A stretch of 38,794 bases of DNA. Origin: an uncultured Granulosicoccaceae bacterium (GTDB lineage Bacteria; Pseudomonadota; Gammaproteobacteria; Granulosicoccales; Granulosicoccaceae). Positions 1 to 8,546 of this stretch are shown one piece after another. The DNA lies in contig CALLOA010000089.1 in NCBI GenBank assembly GCA_938005265.1, positions 1 to 38,794 on the forward strand, read 5' to 3'. Positions within the stretch are counted from its first letter, which is position 1; each line of letters begins with the position of its first letter. The position numbers were made by a program, and so were the translations under genes. The notes below the pieces were generated by a model that was given only the letters and a program-made list of their open reading frames with translations, did not search any database and was not told the origin of the DNA.

Positions 1-2
1 CT

Positions 3-758
3 TTGCCTGTCGAACGCCCTGGTATGGCACAAGTATTTGCCAACTTCCTGTTGTTCCAGAAATTTATTGGATTTGATTATCTTGACGGGGTTTACTGGTC
101 GCTGCTTGTGGAGATGTATTTCTATTTCTGGATGCTGATGATTTTTGTAACAGGACAGCTGCGCAGAATTATCGGAATATGCTGGGCCTGGTTGGGGCTG
201 GTCTGGATTGCCTATTGGGTAGAAATGTTAACGGGGCATTTTTCCTGGTATACCAAAGAATTTTTTCTATTGACCTACGCGCATCTGTTTGTAGCAGGAA
301 TAGTTTTTTACCGCGCCTATGAGCATGGTTGGAAGACGGGCGAATTGGCATTGCTGTTTTTTTGCTGGGTTAGTGAGTTTCCGGCGGGTGGCTGGCCGGG
401 GCTGATGATTGTTGCACTGTTTTTTGTTTTTTTCATCTTGTTTGTCAATCGCAAGCTGGACCGTCTCGCTCTGAGGCCGCTGGTTTTCCTTGGTTCGATT
501 TCCTATGCTTTGTACCTGGTGCATCAGAATCTGGGTTTTGCGGTGATGATTTTTCTTGAACCCTACGGACTTCCCAACTCTGTGCTAATCATGGCAGCTT
601 TGGTTGTCAGTATAATTGTAGCGGCGCTGCTCACCCGTTTCGTTGAAAAACCACTGCTGCGTTGGACACGAAAAATTTATAGTGGCTGGCAGAAAAAGCT
701 TACGACTCCATTGAAGCGCTGGCCGACGGTAGGTTCCGATGCTGCGGGCCCATCATAG
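3..758 (+). CDS. Acyltransferase 3 (OafA/YrhL-like) membrane O-acyltransferase, C-terminal part
   Basis: The reading frame is open to the left edge of the window, so the N-terminal part, including the catalytic His-Arg region of this family, lies outside. What remains is about 250 residues with roughly six hydrophobic helices. The stretch DGVYWSLLVEMYFYF (residues 28-42) is the conserved W-S-L-x-x-E-x-x-F-Y signature of acyltransferase-3 proteins. The chain ends in a basic cytoplasmic tail (EKPLLRWTRK). Family members carry acyl groups, usually acetyl, across the inner membrane onto O-antigen, peptidoglycan or other glycans; the substrate here cannot be told. An esterase of the SASA type follows 48 bp downstream on the same strand, which suggests an acetylation/deacetylation pair (inference). 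Confidence 0.85.
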   Translation: MPVERPGMAQVFANFLLFQKFIGFDYLDGVYWSLLVEMYFYFWMLMIFVTGQLRRIIGICWAWLGLVWIAYWVEMLTGHFSWYTKEFFLLTYAHLFVAGIVFYRAYEHGWKTGELALLFFCWVSEFPAGGWPGLMIVALFFVFFILFVNRKLDRLALRPLVFLGSISYALYLVHQNLGFAVMIFLEPYGLPNSVLIMAALVVSIIVAALLTRFVEKPLLRWTRKIYSGWQKKLTTPLKRWPTVGSDAAGPS

Positions 759-806
759 GAATAATCTCATTTCTGTTGAACACTGCATCTTCGAGTTGCA
801 AGGCAT

Positions 807-1664
807 ATGGTCTGGCTGAAGCGATCTTTTTTAATTCTGTTGTTGTTGGCAGTTTTTGTCGCAGGTGCGCTGTTCCAGCGGAATGTTCAGGTAAACCGCC
901 TGTTGGAAAGGCACGGTTTGCGGCACCCTTATCATGTTCCATCCTCTACTGATTTGCCTATAGAGTCTTCGCAAGCGCCTGTACTTGCCGACGATAACGC
1001 AGCTTTTACCGGTCTGTTGCTAGGCCAGTCCAATGCGGGTAGTCATGGCCTGACTTTCAAAGACCAGACCACTCCAGTAAATTCCTACCAGTTCTGGCAG
1101 GGCAACCTGTATCCGGCAAGTGATCCGCTGTTCGGTTCCAGTGGTGATGGCGGTAGCATCTGGACACAGCTCTCGCCACGACTTCTTGATGACCACCAGG
1201 CGGTCGTCTGGGCCGCAACTGTGGTTGGAGCGACTTCTGTTGCTGATTGGGCACCCGGTGGAGCGTATCATCAGCATCTACTTGATATGCTGAGAGCCAT
1301 CCAGTCGGCTAAGGTGCCCGTGGATGCGATCTTCTGGATGCAGGGTGAAACCGACGCAACTCGCAAAACTACGGAAGAAGAGTATTTTCAGCGCTTGCGA
1401 AGGGTTATTGAGGTATTGCGTAGCAGCTTGCCTGATACCGCAATCTATCTGGCCAAGTCGACTCGCTGTTATCAGTATGAACCTTATGAGCCCGTTCGAA
1501 AGGCCATTGATCAACTGGTAGCCGAGATAGACGGTGTGTATCCTGGAATTGATCTGGATACTTTAGGTCTCGGGTTTCGCTTCGATGGATGTCATTTGAC
1601 TCAGGAAGGTCAAACTTTGGCTGCCCAACAGTGGTATGAATTGCTGCAGTCCGGGAAAGAGTAG
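807..1664 (+). CDS. Membrane-anchored SASA-type (sialate O-acetylesterase-like) carbohydrate esterase
   Basis: A 285-residue protein with an N-terminal hydrophobic segment (about residues 6-23), probably a signal anchor that puts the enzyme in the periplasm. The SGNH/SASA hydrolase blocks are visible in order: GQSN with the nucleophile Ser75, WMQGETD (178-183), and DGCHLT (260-265) carrying the Asp260/His263 pair. Such enzymes remove O-acetyl groups from sialic acid, xylan or bacterial envelope glycans. The ATG at 807 is preceded by AAGG. It follows the acyltransferase gene on the same strand and probably acts on the same polysaccharide (inference). Its stop codon lies one base from the stop of the convergent MFS gene, leaving no room for a terminator between them. 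Confidence 0.8.
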   Translation: MVWLKRSFLILLLLAVFVAGALFQRNVQVNRLLERHGLRHPYHVPSSTDLPIESSQAPVLADDNAAFTGLLLGQSNAGSHGLTFKDQTTPVNSYQFWQGNLYPASDPLFGSSGDGGSIWTQLSPRLLDDHQAVVWAATVVGATSVADWAPGGAYHQHLLDMLRAIQSAKVPVDAIFWMQGETDATRKTTEEEYFQRLRRVIEVLRSSLPDTAIYLAKSTRCYQYEPYEPVRKAIDQLVAEIDGVYPGIDLDTLGLGFRFDGCHLTQEGQTLAAQQWYELLQSGKE

Positions 1665-1665
1665 A

Positions 1666-2865
1666 TCAAGTTGCGACAGGCGGTGCTTTTAGTGCTGCGC
1701 GTTTTGCGCCCAATACTGTCGCTATAGTTAACAGGCTGGCTAAAGAGGCCATCCAGAAAACACCATTAGCATTCCCGGAATCAAGAATATAACCATAAAG
1801 TGGTGGCGCCACCATACCACCCAGATTGAAGCCCGTGGAGACAAAGCCAAATACCTTGCCGCTTTGCCCTGGTGGAGTTACCGATCGAATCAGCATGTCG
1901 CGTGATGGTGACACCAGGCCAGTTAGAAACCCGCCGCTTGCGAAGACTATCAGGGCCAGCTGGAAGGGTGGCTGGGTAGTTGCCAGTAGAGCGAGGCAAG
2001 CCGCCAGACCCAGAAAACTGGCTGCAATGACTGCTGCGTGATTGTCCTGCCGGTCGGCCAGCTGCCCCCCGGCCAGTACACCTATGGGGGCTGCGATCAG
2101 CCATACTGTCAGCAGTATGCCGGCACTTGGCAAGTCCATACCCTGTCCTTCGTGCAGAGCACTGATCCCGAAACCGTTAACCCCGCGACTAGTCAGGGAA
2201 ATACCGACGAAAAACAATAGGCCCAGAATCAATGGCCAGGTGAGCAGCGAGAGTAGACCTTGCCCCCTGTGTGTTGCTGAACGTGATATGGCGAAATCTG
2301 AAAACAGATGCCGGTTAAGAAGCAATATTATTGCGACCGCAACACCTGCTAAACCACCAACTATCAGGGCTGTATGCCAACCCAGTGTCAGTGCCAGTAT
2401 CAGTACTGTCGCTGGTGCAACGGCTTCACCCAAAAGGCCGCTCGCTGTATGGTAGGAAAAAGCTTTGCCAATCTTTTCACTGGGGACCACCTGATTCAGG
2501 ATGGAATAATCCGCCGGGTGGTACACCGCATTACCTATGCCTGCAAACACGAGCATAAGCAGTAGCATGCTGTACATGGGAAATACACCTATCAGCATAA
2601 AGCTTAAGCTTTCGACGACTATCCCGGTGATTAAAATTCTGGGTGCACCGAATCGATCAACGACAAATCCAATAGGGGTTTGTGTCAGTGCTGATACCAG
2701 GCTGTAGCAGGTCAGAGCGAGGCCAATCTCGGTGTAGCCGATCTGCAATGATTCGCCAATCAGTGGCAGCAGTGGCGGCAGCATCATCATATTGAAGTGG
2801 CTGAAAAAGTGAGCCACACAGACCAGGCCCACAGCCTTGCTCACCATATCCACTTTGGCACTCAT
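1666..2865 (-). CDS. MFS transporter, fosmidomycin-resistance (Fsr)-like
   Basis: A 399-residue protein with about twelve hydrophobic segments, the usual length for the major facilitator superfamily. The first helix reads AHFFSHFNMMMLPPLLPLI and the loop between helices 2 and 3 carries the DRFGAPR form of the MFS signature. GNAVYHPADYSIL near residue 112 recalls the AVFHP motif of the Fsr subgroup. The substrate is unknown; Fsr-type proteins are drug or metabolite/H+ antiporters. It lies 41 bp downstream of ggt on the same strand and is probably co-transcribed with it (inference), which would fit export of a peptide or amino-acid breakdown product, but nothing proves this. Confidence 0.85.
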   Translation of the reverse strand: MSAKVDMVSKAVGLVCVAHFFSHFNMMMLPPLLPLIGESLQIGYTEIGLALTCYSLVSALTQTPIGFVVDRFGAPRILITGIVVESLSFMLIGVFPMYSMLLLMLVFAGIGNAVYHPADYSILNQVVPSEKIGKAFSYHTASGLLGEAVAPATVLILALTLGWHTALIVGGLAGVAVAIILLLNRHLFSDFAISRSATHRGQGLLSLLTWPLILGLLFFVGISLTSRGVNGFGISALHEGQGMDLPSAGILLTVWLIAAPIGVLAGGQLADRQDNHAAVIAASFLGLAACLALLATTQPPFQLALIVFASGGFLTGLVSPSRDMLIRSVTPPGQSGKVFGFVSTGFNLGGMVAPPLYGYILDSGNANGVFWMASLASLLTIATVLGAKRAALKAPPVAT

Positions 2866-2906
2866 GCCTGATGCATCAGGTTAATTTACCTGTTTGCTCA
2901 GTTTTT

Positions 2907-4637
2907 TTATTTACCCAATGCAACACCACTGCGTCGTGGATCGGCGGCGCCGTACAAATGATTGTTCTTGATCAGTATTGTGTGCAGGCCTGAGGTCAGG
3001 GAACGTACGTTGATTTCGTGTCCCAGAGCCTCAAGAGCCGGTATTAGATCCGTCGCATCTGTGCCTTCTTCGACATCAGTTTTGCCATTGCGATTGACGA
3101 TATGTGGCATGGCAACCGCATCCTGCGGGTCCATACCCCAGTCCAGAATGGCGATAACTGATTGTGTTGTGTAGTTGATTATTCGCGAGCCGCCCGGCGA
3201 ACCCGTCAGCAATACAGGTTGCCCGTCCTGCATAACGATGGTCGGTGACATGGAAGAGCGAGGTCTTTTGCCACCTTCAACCCGATTGGCAATCGCTTGA
3301 CCGTCTTTCTCGGGTTTGAATGAGAAGTCTGTTAGTTCATTGTTAAGAAGAAACCCTCGTGTCATGACACGCGAGCCAAATCCGCTTTCTATAGTGGTGG
3401 TCATTGATAATCGATTACCGTACTGATCGGCTATGGAAAAGTGTGAGGTGCCAGGTTTTTCAATTTGTGTGTCGGGTGAGTAAAGTTTTGCTTCGTCCCA
3501 GGGAGGGGTACCTGCTGTTGCCTTGCCCATGGATTTTTGTGGATCAATCAAAGCCGTTCGCTGTGCCAGATAATCAGCATTCAACAAGCCTTCGGGCATA
3601 TCAACAAAGTCGGCATCGGCCATATACATACCACGATCAGCATAGGCCAGTTTTGCCGCTTCTATATAGAGGTGCCAGCTTTCAGCAGTTGGCCCCATTG
3701 CAGGTAGGTCGAAAGACGACAGTATAGTCAGCATCTGTCCCATGGTAAGCCCGCCAGAGGTGGGTGGCCCCATGCCACAGACCTCATAGGCACGATAAGG
3801 GAAGCATACCGGGTCTCTCTGGATGACTTCATAAGATGCAAGGTCGTCCAGCGTCATGATGCCGGCGTTGGTTTCGGTTTTTACTGCCGCCACAATGGAT
3901 TCTGCAATGGGCCCTGTGTAGAAAGGGGCAGAGCCATTGGCGGCGATAAGAGTCAGGCTGTCGGCAAATTCATCGTTGACGAGCAACGTGCCCTCGGCCT
4001 TGGGTGTGCCATCCTCATTAAAAAAGTAATTACGCGTCGAATCAAACAGGGTTAGTCCGCGCTCCGCAGCTGCTGCAATCGAGTTGGCCAACTTGGTGTT
4101 AACCCGAAAACCCTCTCTTGCCTGCTTGATGGCAGGTTGCACAAGGTTTGCCCACTGCCGTGTGCCATGCGCTTTATGGGCTGTTTCCAATAACATCAAG
4201 GTGCCGGGTACGCCTACCGACAGGCCACCGGGTACCGCTTCAGACCATTTCATCGGCTCGCCGTTGTCAGCAAAAAAGTATTCCGGTGTTGCGGCAGTCG
4301 GTGCTTTTTCCCGGCCATCGTAAGTCAGAAGTTTCTGTTGTTGTGCATCCCAGTACAATAAAAAAGCGCCACCGCCGATACCTGATGATTCAGGCTCAAC
4401 AAGATTGAGCATGAACTGAACAGCAACGGCAGCATCCATTGCAGTACCGCCTGCTTCCAAAACAGCATGGCCGGCTTCGCTCGCCAGTGGGTGGGCGCTC
4501 GACACCATATGCCTTTGGCCCACCACAGAATTGGGGTATTCACTATGGACGTCTGACTGAACGGTCGTGGTCGCGAACAACAACAGACCAAACAAGATTG
4601 AGGTTGGGAGTGTTACAAGGGTTTTGAATACTCTCAT
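2907..4637 (-). CDS. ggt: Gamma-glutamyltransferase (glutathione hydrolase) precursor
   Basis: At 576 residues this is the normal size of a bacterial GGT. It starts with a signal peptide (hydrophobic about 7-27), so it acts in the periplasm. The proenzyme cuts itself in front of a threonine: KPGTSHFSIAD holds that residue as Thr397, which becomes the nucleophile of the small subunit. GSPGGSRI further on is the oxyanion loop, and SGIGGG near residue 85 is also conserved. It transfers or hydrolyses the gamma-glutamyl group of glutathione and related peptides. The TauE/SafE exporter gene lies 121 bp upstream and the MFS gene 41 bp downstream, all on the same strand; the 121-bp gap may hold its own promoter, though I see no convincing -35/-10 pair. 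Confidence 0.95.
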   Translation of the reverse strand: MRVFKTLVTLPTSILFGLLLFATTTVQSDVHSEYPNSVVGQRHMVSSAHPLASEAGHAVLEAGGTAMDAAVAVQFMLNLVEPESSGIGGGAFLLYWDAQQQKLLTYDGREKAPTAATPEYFFADNGEPMKWSEAVPGGLSVGVPGTLMLLETAHKAHGTRQWANLVQPAIKQAREGFRVNTKLANSIAAAAERGLTLFDSTRNYFFNEDGTPKAEGTLLVNDEFADSLTLIAANGSAPFYTGPIAESIVAAVKTETNAGIMTLDDLASYEVIQRDPVCFPYRAYEVCGMGPPTSGGLTMGQMLTILSSFDLPAMGPTAESWHLYIEAAKLAYADRGMYMADADFVDMPEGLLNADYLAQRTALIDPQKSMGKATAGTPPWDEAKLYSPDTQIEKPGTSHFSIADQYGNRLSMTTTIESGFGSRVMTRGFLLNNELTDFSFKPEKDGQAIANRVEGGKRPRSSMSPTIVMQDGQPVLLTGSPGGSRIINYTTQSVIAILDWGMDPQDAVAMPHIVNRNGKTDVEEGTDATDLIPALEALGHEINVRSLTSGLHTILIKNNHLYGAADPRRSGVALGK

Positions 4638-4758
4638 TATCAGCTTCCGGTTACCGAAAATGTAAGAACCCGGCGGAAAGTGTTGTGCCGGTATAGTCGA
4701 TCAAGCTCTGTCACTTTACAGCAAAACCCTCGTTAACCACCACCTGGGCCCCGAAAAA

Positions 4759-5520
4759 TCAGCTTTGTATTCCCTGCCAGATCAATCGAATGGCCAGTAA
4801 GGTCATTACTGCTTTAAAACCGATCCTGAAGGTATCTTCATTGAGCCGGGACAGTAGTCTTCTACCGGCCAGCGTGCCTGCATAGCCTACGCTGACCATC
4901 GCCAGCAGAAAAAACACCCATTCACTAAACGCGAAACCGATAAAACCGAAGGCTATACATTTGAGCCCGTGAGTTACCGCCATGACTGCTCCATGTGTAG
5001 CGACCTGGCCTTCTTTGCCACCGAGACGTTGCTGATTCCAGAACGCTGCAACCATTGGCCCGGTAGCACCGACGAACATACTTAAGAAAGTGGCAATAGC
5101 ACCAATACCGAAAAAGCCCTTATCGGGAATTGAAGCAACGCTGAAACGGGGTGCCCATATGGACCAAAGTATAAATAAGCCAAGTGTGATGGTAAGCCAG
5201 CGTGTTGGCAGGCTGACAAACACCAGGCTGGCAACCAGGACACCGAGCAGAGCACCCAGGGCGAACCAGCGCAAAATAGCGATACAGATCGAGCTTCGCA
5301 TGTTCCAGGCGCGCCCGGTATTGGAGCCCAACTGAACCAACCCATGTAAGGGGATAACAATAGAGGCAGGCAGTATTTGCAGCAAAACAGTGAGTATGAC
5401 TATGCCGCCGCCAATGCCGAAAGTGGCATTAAATGCCGATGTAAAAAAAGAAAGAATGATCAGTGATACCGCCCAGGCGGCAGTCAGTTGTGGCGGCAAA
5501 AGGGAGCTGATCAGCTCCAT
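4759..5520 (-). CDS. TauE/SafE (TSUP) family sulfite/organic anion exporter
   Basis: A 253-residue, almost wholly hydrophobic protein with about eight helices in two similar halves, as in TSUP proteins. The first half has the typical ATFGIGGG motif (about residues 33-40) and the second half FVGATGPMVAAF. Known members move sulfite, taurine-derived anions or sulfoacetate across the inner membrane. It lies between yffB (53 bp upstream) and ggt (121 bp downstream). A link to sulfur released from glutathione is possible, but the substrate cannot be read from the sequence. Confidence 0.85.
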   Translation of the reverse strand: MELISSLLPPQLTAAWAVSLIILSFFTSAFNATFGIGGGIVILTVLLQILPASIVIPLHGLVQLGSNTGRAWNMRSSICIAILRWFALGALLGVLVASLVFVSLPTRWLTITLGLFILWSIWAPRFSVASIPDKGFFGIGAIATFLSMFVGATGPMVAAFWNQQRLGGKEGQVATHGAVMAVTHGLKCIAFGFIGFAFSEWVFFLLAMVSVGYAGTLAGRRLLSRLNEDTFRIGFKAVMTLLAIRLIWQGIQS

Positions 5521-5573
5521 CTGCGCGACTGCTTGTTATCGGTTTGTGATTTTTTGGCCAACCTTTCTATAAG

Positions 5574-5921
5574 TTATCCGAGTAGAGCCTGTTGATAGGC
5601 TTTTTCATCAAAGCCGACCAGAACGTCGTCGCCCACAACCAGTACCGGTCGCTTTACCATTGAAGGATTTTCCGTCATTAAATCCAGTGCTTTTGTCTTG
5701 GAGACTTCGTTTTTAACGTCATCCGGTAATTTGCGCCATGTGGTACCACGTTTGTTGAGCAGAATCTCCCAATCGACCTGTTTGCTCCAGGTGAGCAGCA
5801 TTTTTTTATCCAGCCCCGATTTTTTATAGTCATGAAATTCGTAGTCAAACGAATGGCTGTCCAGCCATTTCATGGCCTTTTTCATAGTGTCGCAGTTCTT
5901 GATGCCGTAGATCGTTGTCAT
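5574..5921 (-). CDS. yffB: ArsC/Spx-family thioredoxin-fold protein YffB
   Basis: 115 residues, the usual length. The N-terminus YGIKNCDTMKKA carries the single active-site Cys10, and LLNKRGTTWRKL and MVKRPVLV follow, matching the YffB branch of the arsenate-reductase family. The YffB branch is not thought to be a real arsenate reductase; its role is probably a glutathione-linked thiol reaction. In E. coli yffB sits directly before dapE. Here it comes 64 bp after dapD, so the link with the diaminopimelate pathway is kept in another form. Confidence 0.9.
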   Translation of the reverse strand: MTTIYGIKNCDTMKKAMKWLDSHSFDYEFHDYKKSGLDKKMLLTWSKQVDWEILLNKRGTTWRKLPDDVKNEVSKTKALDLMTENPSMVKRPVLVVGDDVLVGFDEKAYQQALLG

Positions 5922-5985
5922 ATCTTGCGCTGGCTGGTTCGGAGCTGGTCAGTCTTTATATGGCCATACTGTTTGTATAACCGGG

Positions 5986-6831
5986 CTAGTCGATAGCCCG
6001 GAGCAATTCATTGATGCCAACTTTGGAGCGCGTCTTTTCGTCTACGGTTTTAACTATAACCGCGCAATAGAGACTGTATTTTCCATTGCCACCCGGAAGA
6101 TTGCCGGATACCACGACTGAGCCTGCAGGCACGCGACCATACATGACTTCGTCTTTTTCGCGATCGTAGATTCGAGTGCTTTGCCCGATGTAGACCCCCA
6201 TCGATACCACTGAACCTTCTTCAACAATAACGCCTTCGACGATCTCTGAGCGTGCACCGATAAAACAGTTGTCTTCGATAATTGTCGGGCTGGCCTGCAA
6301 GGGTTCCAGCACACCACCGATACCCACGCCACCAGACAGGTGTACATTTTTACCGATTTGCGCGCAAGAGCCCACTGTCGCCCAGGTATCCACCATGGTG
6401 CCCGAATCAACATAGGCGCCGATGTTGACATAGGACGGCATCATTACAACGCTGGGGGCTAGATAGCTCCCCTTTCTTGCGACAGCCGGTGGTACAACCC
6501 GTACTCCGGATTCGCTAAAACGCTGTTCGTTCCAGTCGCTGAATTTTGAATCCACTTTGTCGTAGAAGCGCGTAAAGCCGCCCGCTTCCATCGGTTTATT
6601 GTCGTATAACCGAAACGACAGTAGTACCGCTTTTTTAGCCCATTCGTTGACTTTCCACTCGCCGGCACCTAGTGGTTCTGCTACTCGTAGCTTGCCGCTG
6701 TCGAGCAACTCTATTGCTTCGCTCACGGCATTGCGTACAGTGTCGGGAGCTGAAGCAGGCGAAAGCTCTGCACGATTTTCAAAAGCTTCTTCAATGATTT
6801 TTTCCAGTTCACTCATCGTATTGGAACTCAT
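5986..6831 (-). CDS. dapD: 2,3,4,5-tetrahydropyridine-2,6-dicarboxylate N-succinyltransferase
   Basis: 281 residues, close to the E. coli enzyme. It transfers succinate from succinyl-CoA to tetrahydrodipicolinate, the first committed step of the succinylase branch of lysine and meso-diaminopimelate synthesis. An N-terminal helical part ([16 protein letters not shown]) precedes a left-handed beta-helix of hexapeptide repeats from about residue 125, visible as [20 protein letters not shown] and [20 protein letters not shown]. Unbroken similarity along the chain leaves little doubt. It follows dapC with a 73-bp gap, so the two pathway steps are probably transcribed together. Confidence 0.96.
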   Translation of the reverse strand: MSSNTMSELEKIIEEAFENRAELSPASAPDTVRNAVSEAIELLDSGKLRVAEPLGAGEWKVNEWAKKAVLLSFRLYDNKPMEAGGFTRFYDKVDSKFSDWNEQRFSESGVRVVPPAVARKGSYLAPSVVMMPSYVNIGAYVDSGTMVDTWATVGSCAQIGKNVHLSGGVGIGGVLEPLQASPTIIEDNCFIGARSEIVEGVIVEEGSVVSMGVYIGQSTRIYDREKDEVMYGRVPAGSVVVSGNLPGGNGKYSLYCAVIVKTVDEKTRSKVGINELLRAID

Positions 6832-6904
6832 GTTTTGTATAGGTGTATTGAGTATCAGTTATTTTTGTTTATGGCTCGCCTGCCAGCTGAGGGTTGGCGG
6901 TTGA

Positions 6905-8098
6905 TCATACCGATTCCAGATAGCTGGTAATTCTCTGTGCAGCTTCGACACATTGTTCAAGCTCGGCAACCAGCGCGAGCCGTGTGCGTTTGTAGCCCGG
7001 ATTGATGCCGTTTATTTCCTTGGCCAGATAGCTGCCGGGTACCACCGCCACATTCTGTTGTGCGTGCATCTCGCGTGTGAATGTTTCATCATCCACCGGC
7101 AATTGGGGCCAAAGATAAAATCCGGCGTTGGGCTTTGTCATTGTCAGCAGCGGCGACAAAATATCAAGCACAGCATCATATTTTTCATCATAGAGGGCGC
7201 GATTTTGTTGCACATGTTGCTCATCCGACCAGGCTACGATACTGGCTTTTTGCACTGGTGGTGCCATCGAACAGCCATGATAGGTGCGGTAGTTTTTAAA
7301 GATTTTTATTAACGCTGCGTCGCCTGCAACCAGCCCGGAGCGTATGCCAGGCAAATTGGAGCGCTTTGACAGGCTGTGAAAAACCAGGCAATTGCTGAAG
7401 CTGTCGTTGCCATACTCGGCTGCCGCCTGCAGCAATCCGATCGGTGCTCCGGCACTCTCACGGTAGATTTCAGAATAACACTCGTCGCTGACAATGATAA
7501 AACCGTGCTTATTGGATAGTGACAGCAAGTATTGCCATTCGCTGGGGCCGAGCGTATTCCCGGTTGGATTTCCTGGGTTACACACATAGATCATTTGCGC
7601 GGCTGCCCAGCTATCCTCGCTAATCAGGCTGAAATCCGGGCCATCATCAGAGGTCATGGCAGCATTGTAAAACTCCGGTTGCAGCCCTGCCATATACGTA
7701 GCGCCTTCGTAAATCTGGTAGAAGGGGTTGGGCATGAGAACGCGGGTCTTGTTGGACTTTCTGTCAAGCAGGCACTGAGCGACAGCGAACAGAGCCTCAC
7801 GGGTACCGTTGACGGGAATAACCTGAGTGTCCGGTGATACAGCATTTTTCAGTTGATAGCGTTGGCCAAGCCAGTTGGCAATCGCTTCACGCAAGGCGAA
7901 GCTGCCAGTGGTAGTGGGGTAGATTTCCATATCCCGCATAGTGTCGACCATTGCCTCGAGTGCGGCGGCAGGTGCAGCATGGCGGGGTTCCCCAATCGAT
8001 AAAGAAATGGGTTTTTCAGCGGCAGCTGGCACTCCGTCGAGCAGGGTTGCGAGTCGCTCGAAGGGGTAGGGTTGCAGAAGCTGAATGTCCGGGTTCAT
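6905..8098 (-). CDS. dapC: N-succinyldiaminopimelate aminotransferase
   Basis: A 397-residue fold-type I PLP aminotransferase. The block HSLSKRSNLPGIRSG contains the Lys that binds PLP and is typical of DapC rather than of general aspartate aminotransferases. CNPGNPTGN and SDECYSEIY, which bind the cofactor, are also present. The enzyme makes N-succinyl-LL-diaminopimelate from the DapD product. It is the first gene of the minus-strand run dapC-dapD-yffB-exporter-ggt-MFS. No clear Shine-Dalgarno site precedes the ATG. Confidence 0.93.
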   Translation of the reverse strand: MNPDIQLLQPYPFERLATLLDGVPAAAEKPISLSIGEPRHAAPAAALEAMVDTMRDMEIYPTTTGSFALREAIANWLGQRYQLKNAVSPDTQVIPVNGTREALFAVAQCLLDRKSNKTRVLMPNPFYQIYEGATYMAGLQPEFYNAAMTSDDGPDFSLISEDSWAAAQMIYVCNPGNPTGNTLGPSEWQYLLSLSNKHGFIIVSDECYSEIYRESAGAPIGLLQAAAEYGNDSFSNCLVFHSLSKRSNLPGIRSGLVAGDAALIKIFKNYRTYHGCSMAPPVQKASIVAWSDEQHVQQNRALYDEKYDAVLDILSPLLTMTKPNAGFYLWPQLPVDDETFTREMHAQQNVAVVPGSYLAKEINGINPGYKRTRLALVAELEQCVEAAQRITSYLESV

Positions 8099-8180
8099 CT
8101 TGTTTCGTGTTGTTGTGGTTTGTTATTCACAACCTGGCTATTCGTGATTTGTACGGGTATTGGATTCAGCCGCGATTGAT

Positions 8181-8203
8181 CAGCAAAACCGGCCAGCAAA
8201 ACC
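8181..8203. repeat. 10-bp direct repeat, 13-bp period
   Basis: CAGCAAAACC occurs at 8181-8190 and again at 8194-8203, upstream of dapC. It is one of several short tandem duplications in this window and has no evident function. Confidence 0.6.
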
Positions 8204-8237
8204 CGCCTGCTACAAAACAGATGTCAGGTTTTGCCCC

Positions 8238-8250
8238 CGGGAATTTCCCG
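8238..8250. promoter_or_regulatory. 13-bp palindrome, possible operator
   Basis: CGGGAA-T-TTCCCG is a perfect palindrome with one central base, in the dapC/DUF1415 intergenic region. It could bind a dimeric regulator, but it is short and no regulator is encoded next to it. Confidence 0.2.
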
Positions 8251-8320
8251 TTCTTGGGTGACTGCCGGCTTATACTCTAAGCATATCCTAGTAACGCCTG
8301 ATTTTGTCGACATATCTTAC

Positions 8321-8339
8321 CGCTTCGGAGCGACTTTTT
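8321..8339 (+). terminator. Weak terminator-like hairpin
   Basis: CGCT-TCGG-AGCG forms a 4-bp stem around a tetraloop, followed two bases later by five T. It would stop plus-strand transcription, yet no plus-strand gene lies just upstream. It is either chance or the end of a short unrecognised transcript. Confidence 0.2.
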
Positions 8340-8364
8340 GGTGCTGGCCGCTGTGACCCGGGAG

Positions 8365-8514
8365 TCAGGGCATGCCCGGATTCGCGTTGCAGCCGATGAA
8401 CCCGGGCGCCATAATATACTGGTGTTGGTCTAGGTTGAAATCCTTGGCAAAGCCGCCCGTGCCGCTTTTCGAAATGCTGCCCGAAATAATTTGCGCCGCA
8501 CCCACCGAGGTCAT
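8365..8514 (-). CDS. Possible 49-residue small protein of unknown function
   Basis: An ATG at 8514 opens 49 codons ending at TGA 8365-8367. AGGGA lies about four bases before the ATG. The peptide is Gly/Ser-rich at first (IISGSISKSGTGG), then has DQHQYIMAPGF and a single Cys in GCNANPGMP. Third codon positions are rich in G and C, as in a coding frame. A stop lies in frame 11 codons upstream of the ATG, so it is not the tail of a longer gene, although a TTG just after that stop could extend it by 10 residues. I know no family for it. It may be a real small gene, an old gene fragment or chance. Confidence 0.3.
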   Translation of the reverse strand: MTSVGAAQIISGSISKSGTGGFAKDFNLDQHQYIMAPGFIGCNANPGMP

Positions 8515-8546
8515 AAAGTCCCTATGAACACGAGAATGAGGCAACT

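Larger units (their letters stand above)
8099..8546. other. Intergenic region between divergent dapC and the DUF1415 gene
   Basis: This gap of about 450 bp must hold the promoters of both divergent genes, but I find no good -35/-10 pair. It contains a 10-bp direct repeat (8181-8190 and 8194-8203), a short palindrome at 8238-8250, a weak terminator-like hairpin at 8321-8339 and a 49-codon ORF on the minus strand (8365-8514). No homology to a known RNA family was recognised. Confidence 0.5.

Noticed and set aside
5574..5921. Arsenate resistance gene
   Set aside because: The protein matches the YffB branch and no arsenic regulator, pump or other ars gene is nearby.
8268..8280. TATACT at 8272-8277 as a plus-strand promoter for a small RNA ending at the 8321-8339 hairpin
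   Set aside because: No -35 match at any accepted spacing and the hairpin has only four pairs.
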